Shown: in pieces, positions 16,547 through 24,376 of the stretch
Layout: each line of letters begins with the position of its first letter
Position numbering within the stretch: position 1 is the first letter of the stretch
Source of the DNA: an uncultured Prevotellaceae bacterium
GTDB lineage: Bacteria; Bacteroidota; Bacteroidia; Bacteroidales; Bacteroidaceae
Assembly (NCBI GenBank): GCA_902801375.1
Contig: CADCIB010000029.1
Coordinates: 1-33,917 of the forward strand
DNA: 33,917 nt
Direction: 5' to 3'
Translations under genes and position numbers: made by a program
Notes under the pieces: generated by a model
Told to the model about the DNA's origin: nothing
Seen by the model: only the letters and a program-made list of their open reading frames with translations
Database searches by the model: none

Positions 16547-17380
16547 ATGGCAAGAACAAATTTTGACATGCTGCTGCAGGCTGGCTGCCACTTCGGCCAC
16601 CTCAAGCGCAAATGGAATCCCGCCATGGCTCCCTACATTTTCATGGAGCGCAATGGCATTCACATCGTTGACCTTCACAAGACCGTGGCCAAGATTGATG
16701 AGGCCGCTGAAGCTTTGAAGCAAATCGCAAAGTCGGGCAAGAAAATTCTTTTCGTTGCTACTAAAAAACAAGCCAAGGACATCGTCGCCGAGAAGGCTAC
16801 GTCTGTCAACATGCCGTATGTGAACGAGCGCTGGCCAGGTGGTATGCTCACCAACTTCCCGACAATCCGCAAGGCTGTGAAGAAAATGGCCAACATCGAC
16901 AAGATGATGAGCGATGGTACGTTCAGCAACCTGTCGAAGCGTGAGATCCTGCAGATTAGCCGTCAGCGTGCCAAGCTGGAGAAGAACCTCGGTTCTATCG
17001 CCGACCTGACCCGTCTGCCGTCAGCTCTGTTCGTGGTCGACGTGATGAAGGAGAACATCGCCGTGCGCGAGGCTAACCGCCTGGGCATCCCCGTGTTCGC
17101 CATCGTCGACACCAACAGCGATCCTAACGACATCGACTTCCTGATTCCTGCCAACGACGATGCCAAGGACTCCATCGAGGTGATCCTGAACGCCTGCTGT
17201 CAGGCCATCGCCGAAGGTCTCGAGGAGCGCAAGGCCGAGAAGGCCGACGAGAAGGCTGCTAAGGAACAAGCCGAAGAGGCTGAGGACGCACACCCCCGTG
17301 CACGTCGTGCCCGCAAGGAAGAGGCTACCGCCGCAGAGGAAGCTCCTGCTGCTGAGGAAGAGGCTCCCGCCGCTGAGTAA
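16547..17380 (+). CDS. rpsB: 30S ribosomal protein S2
   Basis: 277 residues. Diagnostic segments include QAGCHFGHLKRKWNPAMAPY, VNERWPGGMLTNFPTIRK and VVDVMKENIAVREANRLGIP. The last 50 or so residues are a low-complexity Ala/Glu-rich tail beyond the usual S2 core, seen in other Bacteroidales. S2 joins the 30S subunit late and bridges its head and body. It precedes tsf by 58 bp, as in most bacteria. Confidence 0.98.
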   Translation: MARTNFDMLLQAGCHFGHLKRKWNPAMAPYIFMERNGIHIVDLHKTVAKIDEAAEALKQIAKSGKKILFVATKKQAKDIVAEKATSVNMPYVNERWPGGMLTNFPTIRKAVKKMANIDKMMSDGTFSNLSKREILQISRQRAKLEKNLGSIADLTRLPSALFVVDVMKENIAVREANRLGIPVFAIVDTNSDPNDIDFLIPANDDAKDSIEVILNACCQAIAEGLEERKAEKADEKAAKEQAEEAEDAHPRARRARKEEATAAEEAPAAEEEAPAAE

Positions 17381-17438
17381 TCAGACAACAGAATTATTAG
17401 AATTATTAATCGTAAATTCCGTAAATTGTAATAGTATT

Positions 17439-18443
17439 ATGGCTTACAAACCCAATATGGAAGACATCAAGAAGCTCCGCACCATGACAGGTGCAGGTCT
17501 GGCTGACGTGAAGAAAGCGTTGACCGAGGCCGAAGGAGACTTCAACCAGGCTAAGGATCTGCTCCGCGAGCGCGGACTGGCCATTGCCGCCAAGCGTTCT
17601 GACCGTGAGACTTCTAACGGTTGCGTCCTCGTAAAGGCTGTCGACGGCTTCGCCGCCATGATCGCCCTGAAGTGCGAGACCGACTTCGTGGCCAATGGTG
17701 CCGATTTCATCGCCCTGACACAGAGCATCCTCGATGCTGCCATCGCCAACAAGTGCGCTGACCTCGAGCAGGTGAAGGAACTCACCCTGGCCGACGGTCA
17801 GAAAGTGCAGGACGCTGTGACACAGCGCTCTGGTATCACAGGTGAGAAGATGGAGCTCGACGGCTATCTAACCCTCACTGGCGACAATATCGAGGTCTAC
17901 GACCACATGGGCAAGCACATGCTCTGCACCATGGTTCAGACCAACAAGCTCGCTCAGGACGCTGGTCACAAGCTGGCTATGCAGGTGGCTGCCATGAAGC
18001 CCGTTGCCCTTGACGCCAAGAGCATGCCCCAGGCTATCCTCGACGAGGAGTACAAGACCGCCGTGGAGAAGACCAAGCTGGAGCAGGTCGAGAAGTATGT
18101 GGACAGTGTGCTGAAGAAGGCTGGCATCAACCCCAACCTCGTTGACAGCGAAGACCACATCGAGAGCAACATGAAGAAGGGCTGGCTCACTCAGGAGGAG
18201 GCCGACAAGGCTCGCGAACTGAAGGAGAAGGCTGCTGCCGAGAAGGCTGCCAACCTGCCCGCACAGATGATCGAGAACATCGCCAAGGGTCGCGTGCAGA
18301 AGTTCCTCAAGGACAACTGCCTCGTTGACCAGGAGTTCCAGTTCGGCGACGGCGACAAGGAGACCGTCACCGCATGGCTGGCTCGCCAGGACAAAGAGCT
18401 CGCCATCTGTGACTTCAAGCGCTTCACACTCGTTGCTGAGTAG
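17439..18443 (+). CDS. tsf: Elongation factor Ts
   Basis: 334 residues from the ATG at 17439; the frame is open back into rpsB, but MAYKPNMEDIKKLRTMTGAG is the true family start. TGAGLADVKKALTEAEGD is the UBA-like ribosome/EF-Tu-contact region, and CETDFVANGADFIAL is the TDFV motif that expels Mg and GDP from EF-Tu. The protein recycles EF-Tu in the cytoplasm. It is the last gene of the ribosomal cluster and is followed by a strong terminator. Confidence 0.98.
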   Translation: MAYKPNMEDIKKLRTMTGAGLADVKKALTEAEGDFNQAKDLLRERGLAIAAKRSDRETSNGCVLVKAVDGFAAMIALKCETDFVANGADFIALTQSILDAAIANKCADLEQVKELTLADGQKVQDAVTQRSGITGEKMELDGYLTLTGDNIEVYDHMGKHMLCTMVQTNKLAQDAGHKLAMQVAAMKPVALDAKSMPQAILDEEYKTAVEKTKLEQVEKYVDSVLKKAGINPNLVDSEDHIESNMKKGWLTQEEADKARELKEKAAAEKAANLPAQMIENIAKGRVQKFLKDNCLVDQEFQFGDGDKETVTAWLARQDKELAICDFKRFTLVAE

Positions 18444-18467
18444 TCCTCACGACAAACAGTTTTCAAG

Positions 18468-18502
18468 GTGTCTGGTTTCGAAAGGAGCCAGACACTTTTT
18501 TT
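18468..18502 (+). terminator. Rho-independent terminator after tsf
   Basis: GTGTCTGG (18468-18475) pairs with CCAGACAC (18488-18495) and is followed by seven T residues. This is a textbook intrinsic terminator and ends the rplM-tsf transcripts. Confidence 0.92.
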
Positions 18503-18564
18503 GTGAACCTTGCCTTGGCCGAAGCCCCTCGCATCCGGAAATGAAAAGAAAAACAATCATTCCT

Positions 18565-18597
18565 TTTGCATTTCCCCCCCCTTTTTTTGTAACTTTG
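18565..18597 (+). promoter_or_regulatory. Consensus Bacteroidota promoter without an obvious gene
   Basis: TTTG (18565-18568), 21 bp, then TAACTTTG (18590-18597). The only nearby start is the ATG at 18609, which opens an 80-codon frame of doubtful reality that crosses the left end of the mobile element. Confidence 0.6.
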
Positions 18598-18650
18598 CCA
18601 TCAATAAGATGGCGAACTTACTCTGTCTCGGCAAAAAAGAAAGTATTTTC

Positions 18651-18681
18651 TTTGTTTTACTCTCGACTTTTCGTAACTTTG
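18651..18681 (+). promoter_or_regulatory. Consensus promoter, probably the original purL promoter cut off by the element
   Basis: TTTG (18651-18654), 19 bp, then TAACTTTG (18674-18681). The same -7 box with the same upstream TTTTCG recurs 7,970 bp away, 34 bp before the purL start. If the 8-kb element is removed, this -33/-7 pair would drive purL directly. In the present arrangement it points into the element's gene-free left end (18682-18959), where I see no gene on this strand. Confidence 0.55.
18668..18681 (+). repeat. Candidate attL (14-bp direct repeat copy 1)
   Basis: TTTTCGTAACTTTG, identical to 26638-26651. It contains GTAACTTTG, matching the GTAnnTTTGC core used by CTnDOT-type recombinases except for the last base here (T instead of C). 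It marks the left change from GC-rich to AT-rich sequence. Confidence 0.6.
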
Positions 18682-18959
18682 TAAGAATTCTCAGCTTTTC
18701 TTTATATAAAGGCAGTCTGGGGATTGAGGAAAATCAGGGTTACGAGTCACAATCAAGACTCTTGCCCGCTTCCTTTTCAAGCAAATCAATTTCTTGTCGA
18801 TTCTTTTCCAATTTGTCAGCGCATATTGATATTTCCAATAGATTTATTTGAATTAAGATGATCTGGTTCCGTTGTTTGGCCCATAAACACCGTTCGCTCA
18901 AATAAATTAGAGAAAGATGGACTTGTCCTTATAGTCGATTTTCTGTATAGAAAATGTGG

Positions 18960-19817
18960 TTAGCTAATTCCAAGCATATCAGCAACAGCGTGTTGTGAAA
19001 AGATATGGAAGTGTTCGGGGTTGTTGGCCTTTTGTTTGATAGCTTTTTCTTTCTTACTTGGACCAACTCCTTCCCCAACAATTAGGGCATTAGTCTTACC
19101 ACTAATGCTGCCTGTGACTTTGGTACCTATATCCTCAAGCCTCTTCTTTATAGTATCACGATATGCTGATTCTCCAGAGATAACACATGTTTTCCCATAA
19201 AAAGAATAATCGGTCAAGAGGTCATCCTCTAAATCCAAGCCCTCTATTGACACAGTTTGGTATCTTGTGCTTCCTGGATGAGATTTCTCTTTTGAAGGAA
19301 TATAATCTGACTTGATGTGTTGACTTACGTCTGTTCCTGCTTGAATATGAATAAAGAGTTCCGCAGTATGGCGAGCATCTTCTAATGAGTGATGATGATT
19401 TGGGAGTGATTTGCCCAAAACAGTCTTATATGACATTTCCAGCCCCTGGTGCGTAATGTCATATGTGTCTATGAACATATTGTACAAGCCTTTTAGTCCA
19501 TCAGCTTGTTCATTATAATATATATAGTTAAGGTCAGCCCCTTTATTATGACAAACAAGAAGTAAGCCTCCTATAAATTCTTTCATATCAGAATACACAT
19601 CCTTAAAAGTCGGAGAACTCTTTAGGACAGAATCTGTAATGTGCTTTAACGTTGTTTTTCCAAACAAGTTTCGAGACAAACCAGCTTTAGGGTTAATATA
19701 TGTATGATATTCTGTACACTTGCCCTCTATAACCTTTACCATGCCTATTTCGCAAACAGAAAGTGGACTATCGTCAAGTTTCTCGATGTCTATGGCTACA
19801 AAATCAACATTTTTCAT
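18960..19817 (-). CDS. DEDDh 3'-5' exonuclease fused to a BRCT domain
   Basis: 285 residues. The exonuclease part (1 to about 160) shows motif I as VAIDIE (D10, E12), motif II with HNKGAD (H90 to D95), and motif III HHHSLEDA, where H142 and D147 fit the DEDDh pattern of DnaQ/pol III epsilon-like enzymes. After a linker, residues about 205-283 form a BRCT domain: YGKTCVISGE, GTKVTGSISGKTNALIVGEG and a KKEKAIKQK helix, as in the BRCT of NAD-dependent ligase. The protein probably trims DNA or RNA ends and is targeted by BRCT. It is the last of a four-gene AT-rich minus-strand set. A role in repair or defence is possible. Confidence 0.82.
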   Translation of the reverse strand: MKNVDFVAIDIEKLDDSPLSVCEIGMVKVIEGKCTEYHTYINPKAGLSRNLFGKTTLKHITDSVLKSSPTFKDVYSDMKEFIGGLLLVCHNKGADLNYIYYNEQADGLKGLYNMFIDTYDITHQGLEMSYKTVLGKSLPNHHHSLEDARHTAELFIHIQAGTDVSQHIKSDYIPSKEKSHPGSTRYQTVSIEGLDLEDDLLTDYSFYGKTCVISGESAYRDTIKKRLEDIGTKVTGSISGKTNALIVGEGVGPSKKEKAIKQKANNPEHFHIFSQHAVADMLGIS

Positions 19818-19823
19818 AAGCTA

Positions 19824-20621
19824 TCAATTGTTTTCAAGAATATTATCTAACGTTTCTTCTAAATCAATGTCTAAATCTATTTTCAAAGAGTTGGCAGACC
19901 CTACGTGGAGTGTAAATATATCTACCTTTACTTGGTCACCTGGTCTGAACTTTGAATAAGTGATGCGTCCGTCATCTACAGCCACAATATTGTCTCTGCT
20001 ATTGTAGTAAGTCAATTTGTATTTGGGAGAATCAAGAGTATATGAGGATTTATTGGTAATAAGGAATGATCCTGTTGCCGAATCTACTAATTTTTGCCAT
20101 TTAATATGGCTTATCTCAAAGTAATCATTAGTGTAGAATTGCATTTTCATGATTACACTTGTCAATTTGCTTCTTACGGAATCTGTAACAGCACCTAATT
20201 GTTGGTCGGTTTCTGTGCCATTAGGAATCATATCGTGTCTATATGCATATTTATAGAGTTTTACATTGTCTTTGGGATAAAGGCCTTTTGAATCGACAAT
20301 CTTCATCGAATTATCATTGATGGGCTCCAGATAAAGAGAGACTTCTTTAGTGATAGGATTGTCTCCTTTTGTATATGTATTTGCAAGATTAACTTCGTAA
20401 CGATTATCTGAAATCTTTTTAACTGAGTTAATCTTATGTGAGTCCGTATGTGGGAAATAGTGTAAATGGTAAGCTAAAGGATATGCCTTTAGCATAGCCT
20501 CTTCATCGCCTTCCATAATTGCAGCAAAGAAACTTTCTGCAGTTTTTTCGCATTGGCCTATCCTCTTGTCACATGATGTAAAAAGAAGTAACACAAGAAC
20601 TGGTAAAAATAGATTCTTCAT
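19824..20621 (-). CDS. Putative lipoprotein of unknown function
   Basis: 265 residues. The N-terminus MKNLFLPVLVLLLFTSC is a signal peptide with a lipobox; C17 would be lipidated. DKR after the Cys lacks the Bacteroidota surface-export stretch of acidic residues. Residues about 22-85 (KTAESFFAAIMEGDEEAMLK) look like an NTF2-like fold; the second half (about 165-255) has alternating strands typical of a beta-sandwich. It lies 6 bp before the exonuclease gene, so they are co-transcribed, an odd pairing of an envelope protein with a nuclease. No family was recognised. Confidence 0.75.
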   Translation of the reverse strand: MKNLFLPVLVLLLFTSCDKRIGQCEKTAESFFAAIMEGDEEAMLKAYPLAYHLHYFPHTDSHKINSVKKISDNRYEVNLANTYTKGDNPITKEVSLYLEPINDNSMKIVDSKGLYPKDNVKLYKYAYRHDMIPNGTETDQQLGAVTDSVRSKLTSVIMKMQFYTNDYFEISHIKWQKLVDSATGSFLITNKSSYTLDSPKYKLTYYNSRDNIVAVDDGRITYSKFRPGDQVKVDIFTLHVGSANSLKIDLDIDLEETLDNILENN

Positions 20622-20668
20622 AACTACGATTCTTAATCAATATTGAATAAAACAGAAGTACAAACGCA

Positions 20669-21223
20669 TCAGAGGTCGTCAGTATGTTTCTTCTCAGCCT
20701 TTATCAATCCGTCCATATCTTCATAGCCAACAACAAGTTCACTCTCGTAAGGGTCATCGTTGTCAAATACAAATAGAACGATATTTCCGAGGATGTCGTC
20801 CTCATCATCAATAATCAATGCTGACAATGACTCATGACCGTTACTACTTCTTCCAGTCTTTGTATCAGCATATTTGTATTTTCTCAGAAGGTTCCTTTTA
20901 ATCTCTTTATATGCATTGTCCGCACTCGATTCGTAAACGAAATCTATTGACACTCTGACTTTATAGACAATTTTGTCATCAGGGAAATAATAGGCTTTCA
21001 AAGTGCACTCATGCCCAGAGAATCTTCCTTTAAAAGCTCTCTCGCCAACTGGGAGTTGTTTATTCTCTTTCGTGTCCAAACGATAATTCTTGGCTATCAA
21101 TTTCTGTTGAAAAGTAGCGATGTTACCTGCTATGGGGATTCCCAAAACGGTTAAATGCTTGGTTTGGCCATAGGACAGAATGGTCATCAAACAAAATAGA
21201 ACTGTTAATAATAGATTCTTCAT
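20669..21223 (-). CDS. Putative exported protein of unknown function
   Basis: 184 residues with a clear signal peptide ending near SYGQ (residues 17-20). The mature part begins TKHLTVLGIPIAGNIATFQQKL, a pattern seen in small Bacteroidota periplasmic proteins in which a short strand and helix are followed by several strands. The acidic IIDDEDDILG and VFDNDDPYES stretches might bind metal. No Cys follows the signal peptide, so it should be soluble. It is 47 bp upstream of the lipoprotein gene in the same direction. I do not recognise the family. Confidence 0.72.
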   Translation of the reverse strand: MKNLLLTVLFCLMTILSYGQTKHLTVLGIPIAGNIATFQQKLIAKNYRLDTKENKQLPVGERAFKGRFSGHECTLKAYYFPDDKIVYKVRVSIDFVYESSADNAYKEIKRNLLRKYKYADTKTGRSSNGHESLSALIIDDEDDILGNIVLFVFDNDDPYESELVVGYEDMDGLIKAEKKHTDDL

Positions 21224-21277
21224 AATATAATCTTACTTTTCTATATAAGATAATCTGTATAATTCAGCCGTAATATA

Positions 21278-21913
21278 TTACCAGTCAGAGTTAGATGACA
21301 AACCAGTAATGATTTTGGAAACATGATTATTAAATTTGTCCTCAAGGATTTTGGTAAATTCAGGTTTTAATTCATGTAATAATGAATACATTTTATTCAG
21401 ATCAATATTGAAATAGTCATAAATACCCGAACCTGCATATCTTCTTTCAGTTATATTAGAAATAGAAGGAGAGCACACTTTTATTTTACCTTCCTTATAT
21501 TCTATCTTAATATTATAGTTAAAATTGTAATCGTATACAAAGTCTTTAGTCGAATACCAACATGCATTTGATTCATGTGCGTTCAAGTTGATGATATTAT
21601 CTCCTAATGTTGATATAACTTTACTGGGATTGGAATACATGTCTGATAAAGCACTAACAACTGAAGATTTAATATCATTTACAGACTTTCCTGGAGCCGA
21701 AATGACTATAAAATCTTTTCCGTCTACGTCATTGACAAAGCCCTTAGTCCAATCAAACTTGAACTTGCCATTTGCAGATGGTGGCACAACCGGTTCCTTG
21801 GCGGGAGTAGTTGTCTTGGCTTTTCTGACAGATTTCGCTGTTCTTTTTGTTTGTGCATCACCGACAATGGCTAAAGACAAACATGCAATTAAAAGTAATA
21901 CTGTTTTTCTCAT
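21278..21913 (-). CDS. Putative exported protein, DUF4468-like
   Basis: 211 residues from the ATG at 21913, which gives a signal peptide (MRKTVLLLIACLSLAIVGDAQ); the longer frame upstream runs through the inverted-repeat region and lacks coding character. After a basic Thr/Pro linker (about 22-45) the mature domain FDWTKGFVNDVDGKDFIVIS with YNFNYNIKIEYKEGKIKV resembles the TBP-like DUF4468 domain of Bacteroidota. It is first of the minus-strand set of four and has a possible long leader (21914 to about 22178). Confidence 0.7.
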   Translation of the reverse strand: MRKTVLLLIACLSLAIVGDAQTKRTAKSVRKAKTTTPAKEPVVPPSANGKFKFDWTKGFVNDVDGKDFIVISAPGKSVNDIKSSVVSALSDMYSNPSKVISTLGDNIINLNAHESNACWYSTKDFVYDYNFNYNIKIEYKEGKIKVCSPSISNITERRYAGSGIYDYFNIDLNKMYSLLHELKPEFTKILEDKFNNHVSKIITGLSSNSDW

Positions 21914-21962
21914 AACGATATATTTTAAAACCTTAAACAATTCTTTAAAGTACAAATAAAAA

Positions 21963-22101
21963 CGTGAGCAATCTACTTCGCTTACGTTTCTGAGGCATTG
22001 GGGATAGCCTATCACCTTAAACGAGTAAATGCCCACGCCGAGCGGCGTGAACAATCTACTTCAGTTCTTGGTGATTCATCTAATTCCCCAATTATCAGAA
22101 A
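21963..22101. repeat. Nested inverted repeats and 16-bp direct repeats in a divergent intergenic region
   Basis: The 394-bp gap 21914-22307 holds: a hairpin CGTGAGC/GCTTACG (21963-21986); a long imperfect inverted repeat whose arms are 21987-22016 and 22070-22101; a central perfect stem CACGCCG/CGGCGTG (22034-22049); and two copies of GTGARCAATCTACTTC at 21964-21979 and 22047-22062. The arrangement may fold as RNA or DNA cruciform. Its function is unknown. Confidence 0.65.
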
Positions 22102-22184
22102 CAAGAATCGAAAGTGGACGTCCAGTCTTATGTCCTATTGTCTTTTATTTGTCCATTGGCATAAAATTTTTAATAAACATGATG

Positions 22185-22192
22185 CAAAATTA
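22185..22192 (-). promoter_or_regulatory. Possible -7 promoter for the minus-strand exported-protein set
   Basis: TAATTTTG on the minus strand. If used, the transcript would carry a leader of about 265 nt that includes the nested inverted repeats. Confidence 0.35.
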
Positions 22193-22254
22193 CTCAAACT
22201 TTGCCACATAACCAAACAATTTGTATTAAATAAGGTGTTTTTGTCTATTTATTC

Positions 22255-22285
22255 TTTGCCCTTTGCTAGAAAATACTTAATTTTG
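22255..22285 (+). promoter_or_regulatory. Consensus promoter of the ATPase-nuclease pair
   Basis: TTTG (22255-22258), exactly 19 bp, then TAATTTTG (22278-22285). The transcript would start about 16 bp before the ATPase ATG at 22308. Confidence 0.75.
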
Positions 22286-22307
22286 CAAGCAAAATAAAAT
22301 AAAGAAT

Positions 22308-23483
22308 ATGGCAGAGAATCAAAAAGAAAGACTTATAGTGAGGAATTTTGGTCCTATAAGTAATCTGGACATTGAAATTCGTCCCTTGACACTATTCATT
22401 GGCACACAAGGCAGTGGAAAGAGTACAATATCAAAGTTGCTGACTATTTGCCGAGATTTACGATGGTGGTTATTGTTATTAGAGAATGCAGAATCTGAAA
22501 AGATTATGAAACCTTTTTATGATTTTGCCATCAATGAGTTTTTCCAAGAGGATAGTTATATTTATTACACAGTAAATGGAGGTATCTTAAGATATGAACA
22601 TGGAATCTTTAGCTTCAAATCTGAGGTAGTTGATGCTGACATCATAAAAGAATATATTAGTTATTCGAATACAAAACTGATGCATAATTCTCTCGTTCCT
22701 ATTAGTGAGACGGAGGATAAGCTTTCAAATAATATAATGGATGCCAATGCGCGCATGATACTCTATATTTTGGCAGAACGCAATCTTGTAGGAAACCTGT
22801 CGGAATCATTGGCTTCAATGCTGACGGCACAAGTGCCCCTGCCTAAGCCGATGATGGAATATATGAGTATGTTCGAAAGAGCAAAGAAGGAATATCCGAC
22901 ATATAACATTCCATTCTTTGGAGTGAAATTCATAAAGAAAGAAGGACGAGAACGAATTGAACTGCAAGGAAAGAACAAGGATTTACCCCTTAGCGCATGT
23001 TCTTCTGGCTTGCAATCTGCCATCCCGATGTTAATGGTAATAGACTACGCTTTAAAGATGGAATGCTTTGACGCATTTGTCATTGAAGAACCAGAGCAGA
23101 ATCTTTTCCCGGAGAATCAATTTGAAATCCTTGGTTTCATCACTTCAAAATTTTGGGTAAAAGAGCAGTGTCAATTTGTCATTACCACCCACAGTCCCTA
23201 TATGCTTTCGAGTCTGAATGTCTTAATGTTGGCGTATAGGCTCCATCAAAATGAGGATGTACGTGAGCGGGTAGATGAAATCGTAAAGCCTGGATTTACT
23301 GTCAATCCAGATAATGTGGCTGTATATTCACTCTATCCTGATGGTAAGGAGTATTGTAGGAGTTTGATTTCGGAAAAGACAGGACTTGTATCTGTAAACG
23401 AACTGGATTCTGTATCGGAGATTATTGGCGATGATTTTGAACGTCTTTATTCTCTATACCTTCAAACCAAGAAAAAGAAGTAG
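22308..23483 (+). CDS. AAA15/OLD-like ABC-type ATPase (candidate defence ATPase)
   Basis: 391 residues. It begins LIVRNFGPISNLDIEIRPLT, the usual start of RecF/OLD-type ATPases, with Walker A GTQGSGKST (32-40). The SSGLQSAIPML segment (about 228-238) is the ABC-signature-like region, AFVIEEPEQNLFP is Walker B with the catalytic Glu pair, and VITTHSPYML is the H-switch. The middle, about 55-210, is a variable helical insertion. There is no C-terminal TOPRIM domain, which separates it from OLD nucleases; the effector is probably the next gene, 5 bp downstream. ATPases of this type in two-gene sets often sense phage or damaged DNA. Function here is inferred. Confidence 0.85.
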   Translation: MAENQKERLIVRNFGPISNLDIEIRPLTLFIGTQGSGKSTISKLLTICRDLRWWLLLLENAESEKIMKPFYDFAINEFFQEDSYIYYTVNGGILRYEHGIFSFKSEVVDADIIKEYISYSNTKLMHNSLVPISETEDKLSNNIMDANARMILYILAERNLVGNLSESLASMLTAQVPLPKPMMEYMSMFERAKKEYPTYNIPFFGVKFIKKEGRERIELQGKNKDLPLSACSSGLQSAIPMLMVIDYALKMECFDAFVIEEPEQNLFPENQFEILGFITSKFWVKEQCQFVITTHSPYMLSSLNVLMLAYRLHQNEDVRERVDEIVKPGFTVNPDNVAVYSLYPDGKEYCRSLISEKTGLVSVNELDSVSEIIGDDFERLYSLYLQTKKKK

Positions 23484-23488
23484 ATGAT

Positions 23489-24067
23489 ATGGCAGTAAAC
23501 CAAGCGGCTATAGACCATTTGAGGCTTGACGAGGCTTTCGATATAGAGACATACAAACCGTTTAACGACTGTTGGACGGTAAAGATGGACAGAGAACTAA
23601 TGGTAGTTGATGATGACATCGAAAAAGTGTCTCGTTTCTCTGATGATGAGGCAGAACTCCAAAGGGCCTTACTCGTAATCAATGAGAACTATCGACAGAT
23701 TGTCTTATTATCTATTGACAACAAACTTATTAAAGAACATGAAGGTGGTATTGCCGATAGCGCATTGTTTGATGAAGAACAATTTCGATTTATCGAATTC
23801 AAGACCAATGCTTATGGCAACTCTGAGCAAGCGGTCAGGGATACATTTGACAAAGCTACAGATCAATTAAAGGAAACCATTCATGTCTTTAAGGACAGAT
23901 TACAGAAAGTAAACATTCAGTTTGAAGATGCTGTTACTTTGAGTTGCCATATCGTCATTTCTCATAGATTTCCCAAAAGCAGAGCAGTAAAACAAGAATA
24001 TCAAATTCGCTTTGCAGATGATAATGACAACATTCCATTGTCTTTTGCAGAAAAGACTTATTGGTAA
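23489..24067 (+). CDS. Small protein with PD-(D/E)XK-like motif, partner of the ATPase
   Basis: 192 residues, no signal peptide or membrane segment. A possible nuclease core is EHEGGIAD (83-90) followed by FIEFKTNAYG (101-110): D90, E103 and K105 would form the D...ExK triad, with 13 residues between D and E. The helix after it (SEQAVRDTFDKATDQLKETI) fits the alpha-helix that follows the ExK strand in PD-(D/E)XK folds. The N-terminal DNKLIKEHE context supplies a preceding acid. It starts 5 bp after the ATPase stop, so the two are translated together and probably work together. I do not recognise the family; a non-catalytic partner is the alternative. Confidence 0.7.
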   Translation: MAVNQAAIDHLRLDEAFDIETYKPFNDCWTVKMDRELMVVDDDIEKVSRFSDDEAELQRALLVINENYRQIVLLSIDNKLIKEHEGGIADSALFDEEQFRFIEFKTNAYGNSEQAVRDTFDKATDQLKETIHVFKDRLQKVNIQFEDAVTLSCHIVISHRFPKSRAVKQEYQIRFADDNDNIPLSFAEKTYW

Positions 24068-24149
24068 TTGAAAGTGCCTATAGTAGATTCTTTAGTTAGA
24101 AGTTGTATATCGTAGTCTACATCTCCTAAAGTAAATAGTTCGCCTGTTT

Positions 24150-24296
24150 CAGCATGCTATGCTGCAATTAGGTTCCATAGAAGGGTGTAGCCTAATACGC
24201 ACTTTTCTGTGGAATGCCACACAAAGATGCTTGTCTGCTTTCTAATGAGCAAGCTCGGCAGACATTAGGATTATGTTTCCATGAAATGTTATTTCA
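24150..24296. repeat. Cluster of short perfect hairpins upstream of the HTH genes
   Basis: The 309-bp gap 24068-24376 holds four hairpins in 150 bp: CAGCAT/ATGCTG (24150-24164), TGTGG/CCACA (24208-24221), TGTCTGC/GCAGACA (24232-24264) with an alternative CTAATG/CATTAG pairing (24242-24268), and TGAAAT/ATTTCA (24282-24296). They may be recombinase or excisionase sites, an origin of transfer, or an RNA. No gene is seen here. Confidence 0.55.
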
Positions 24297-24339
24297 CAGA
24301 AAGGAATTTTCAGAATGAGCCTATCTAGAAAATGTGTCA

Positions 24340-24347
24340 TACCTTTG
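24340..24347 (+). promoter_or_regulatory. Candidate -7 promoter for the HTH gene pair
   Basis: TACCTTTG followed by C, 29 bp before the ATG at 24377; no TTTG at the usual distance. Confidence 0.6.
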
Positions 24348-24376
24348 CGCTCAAATATCACAAAACTAAACAAGAC

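Noticed and set aside
18510-18851. Plus-strand frame of 113 codons between tsf and the exonuclease gene
   Set aside because: It crosses the proposed left end of the element, contains two promoter-like motifs and has no family features; only the short 5' part from 18609 is kept as a possible leader peptide.
21914-22054. N-terminal extension of the first exported protein of the element
   Set aside because: The 47 extra codons run through the direct and inverted repeats and would bury the signal peptide.
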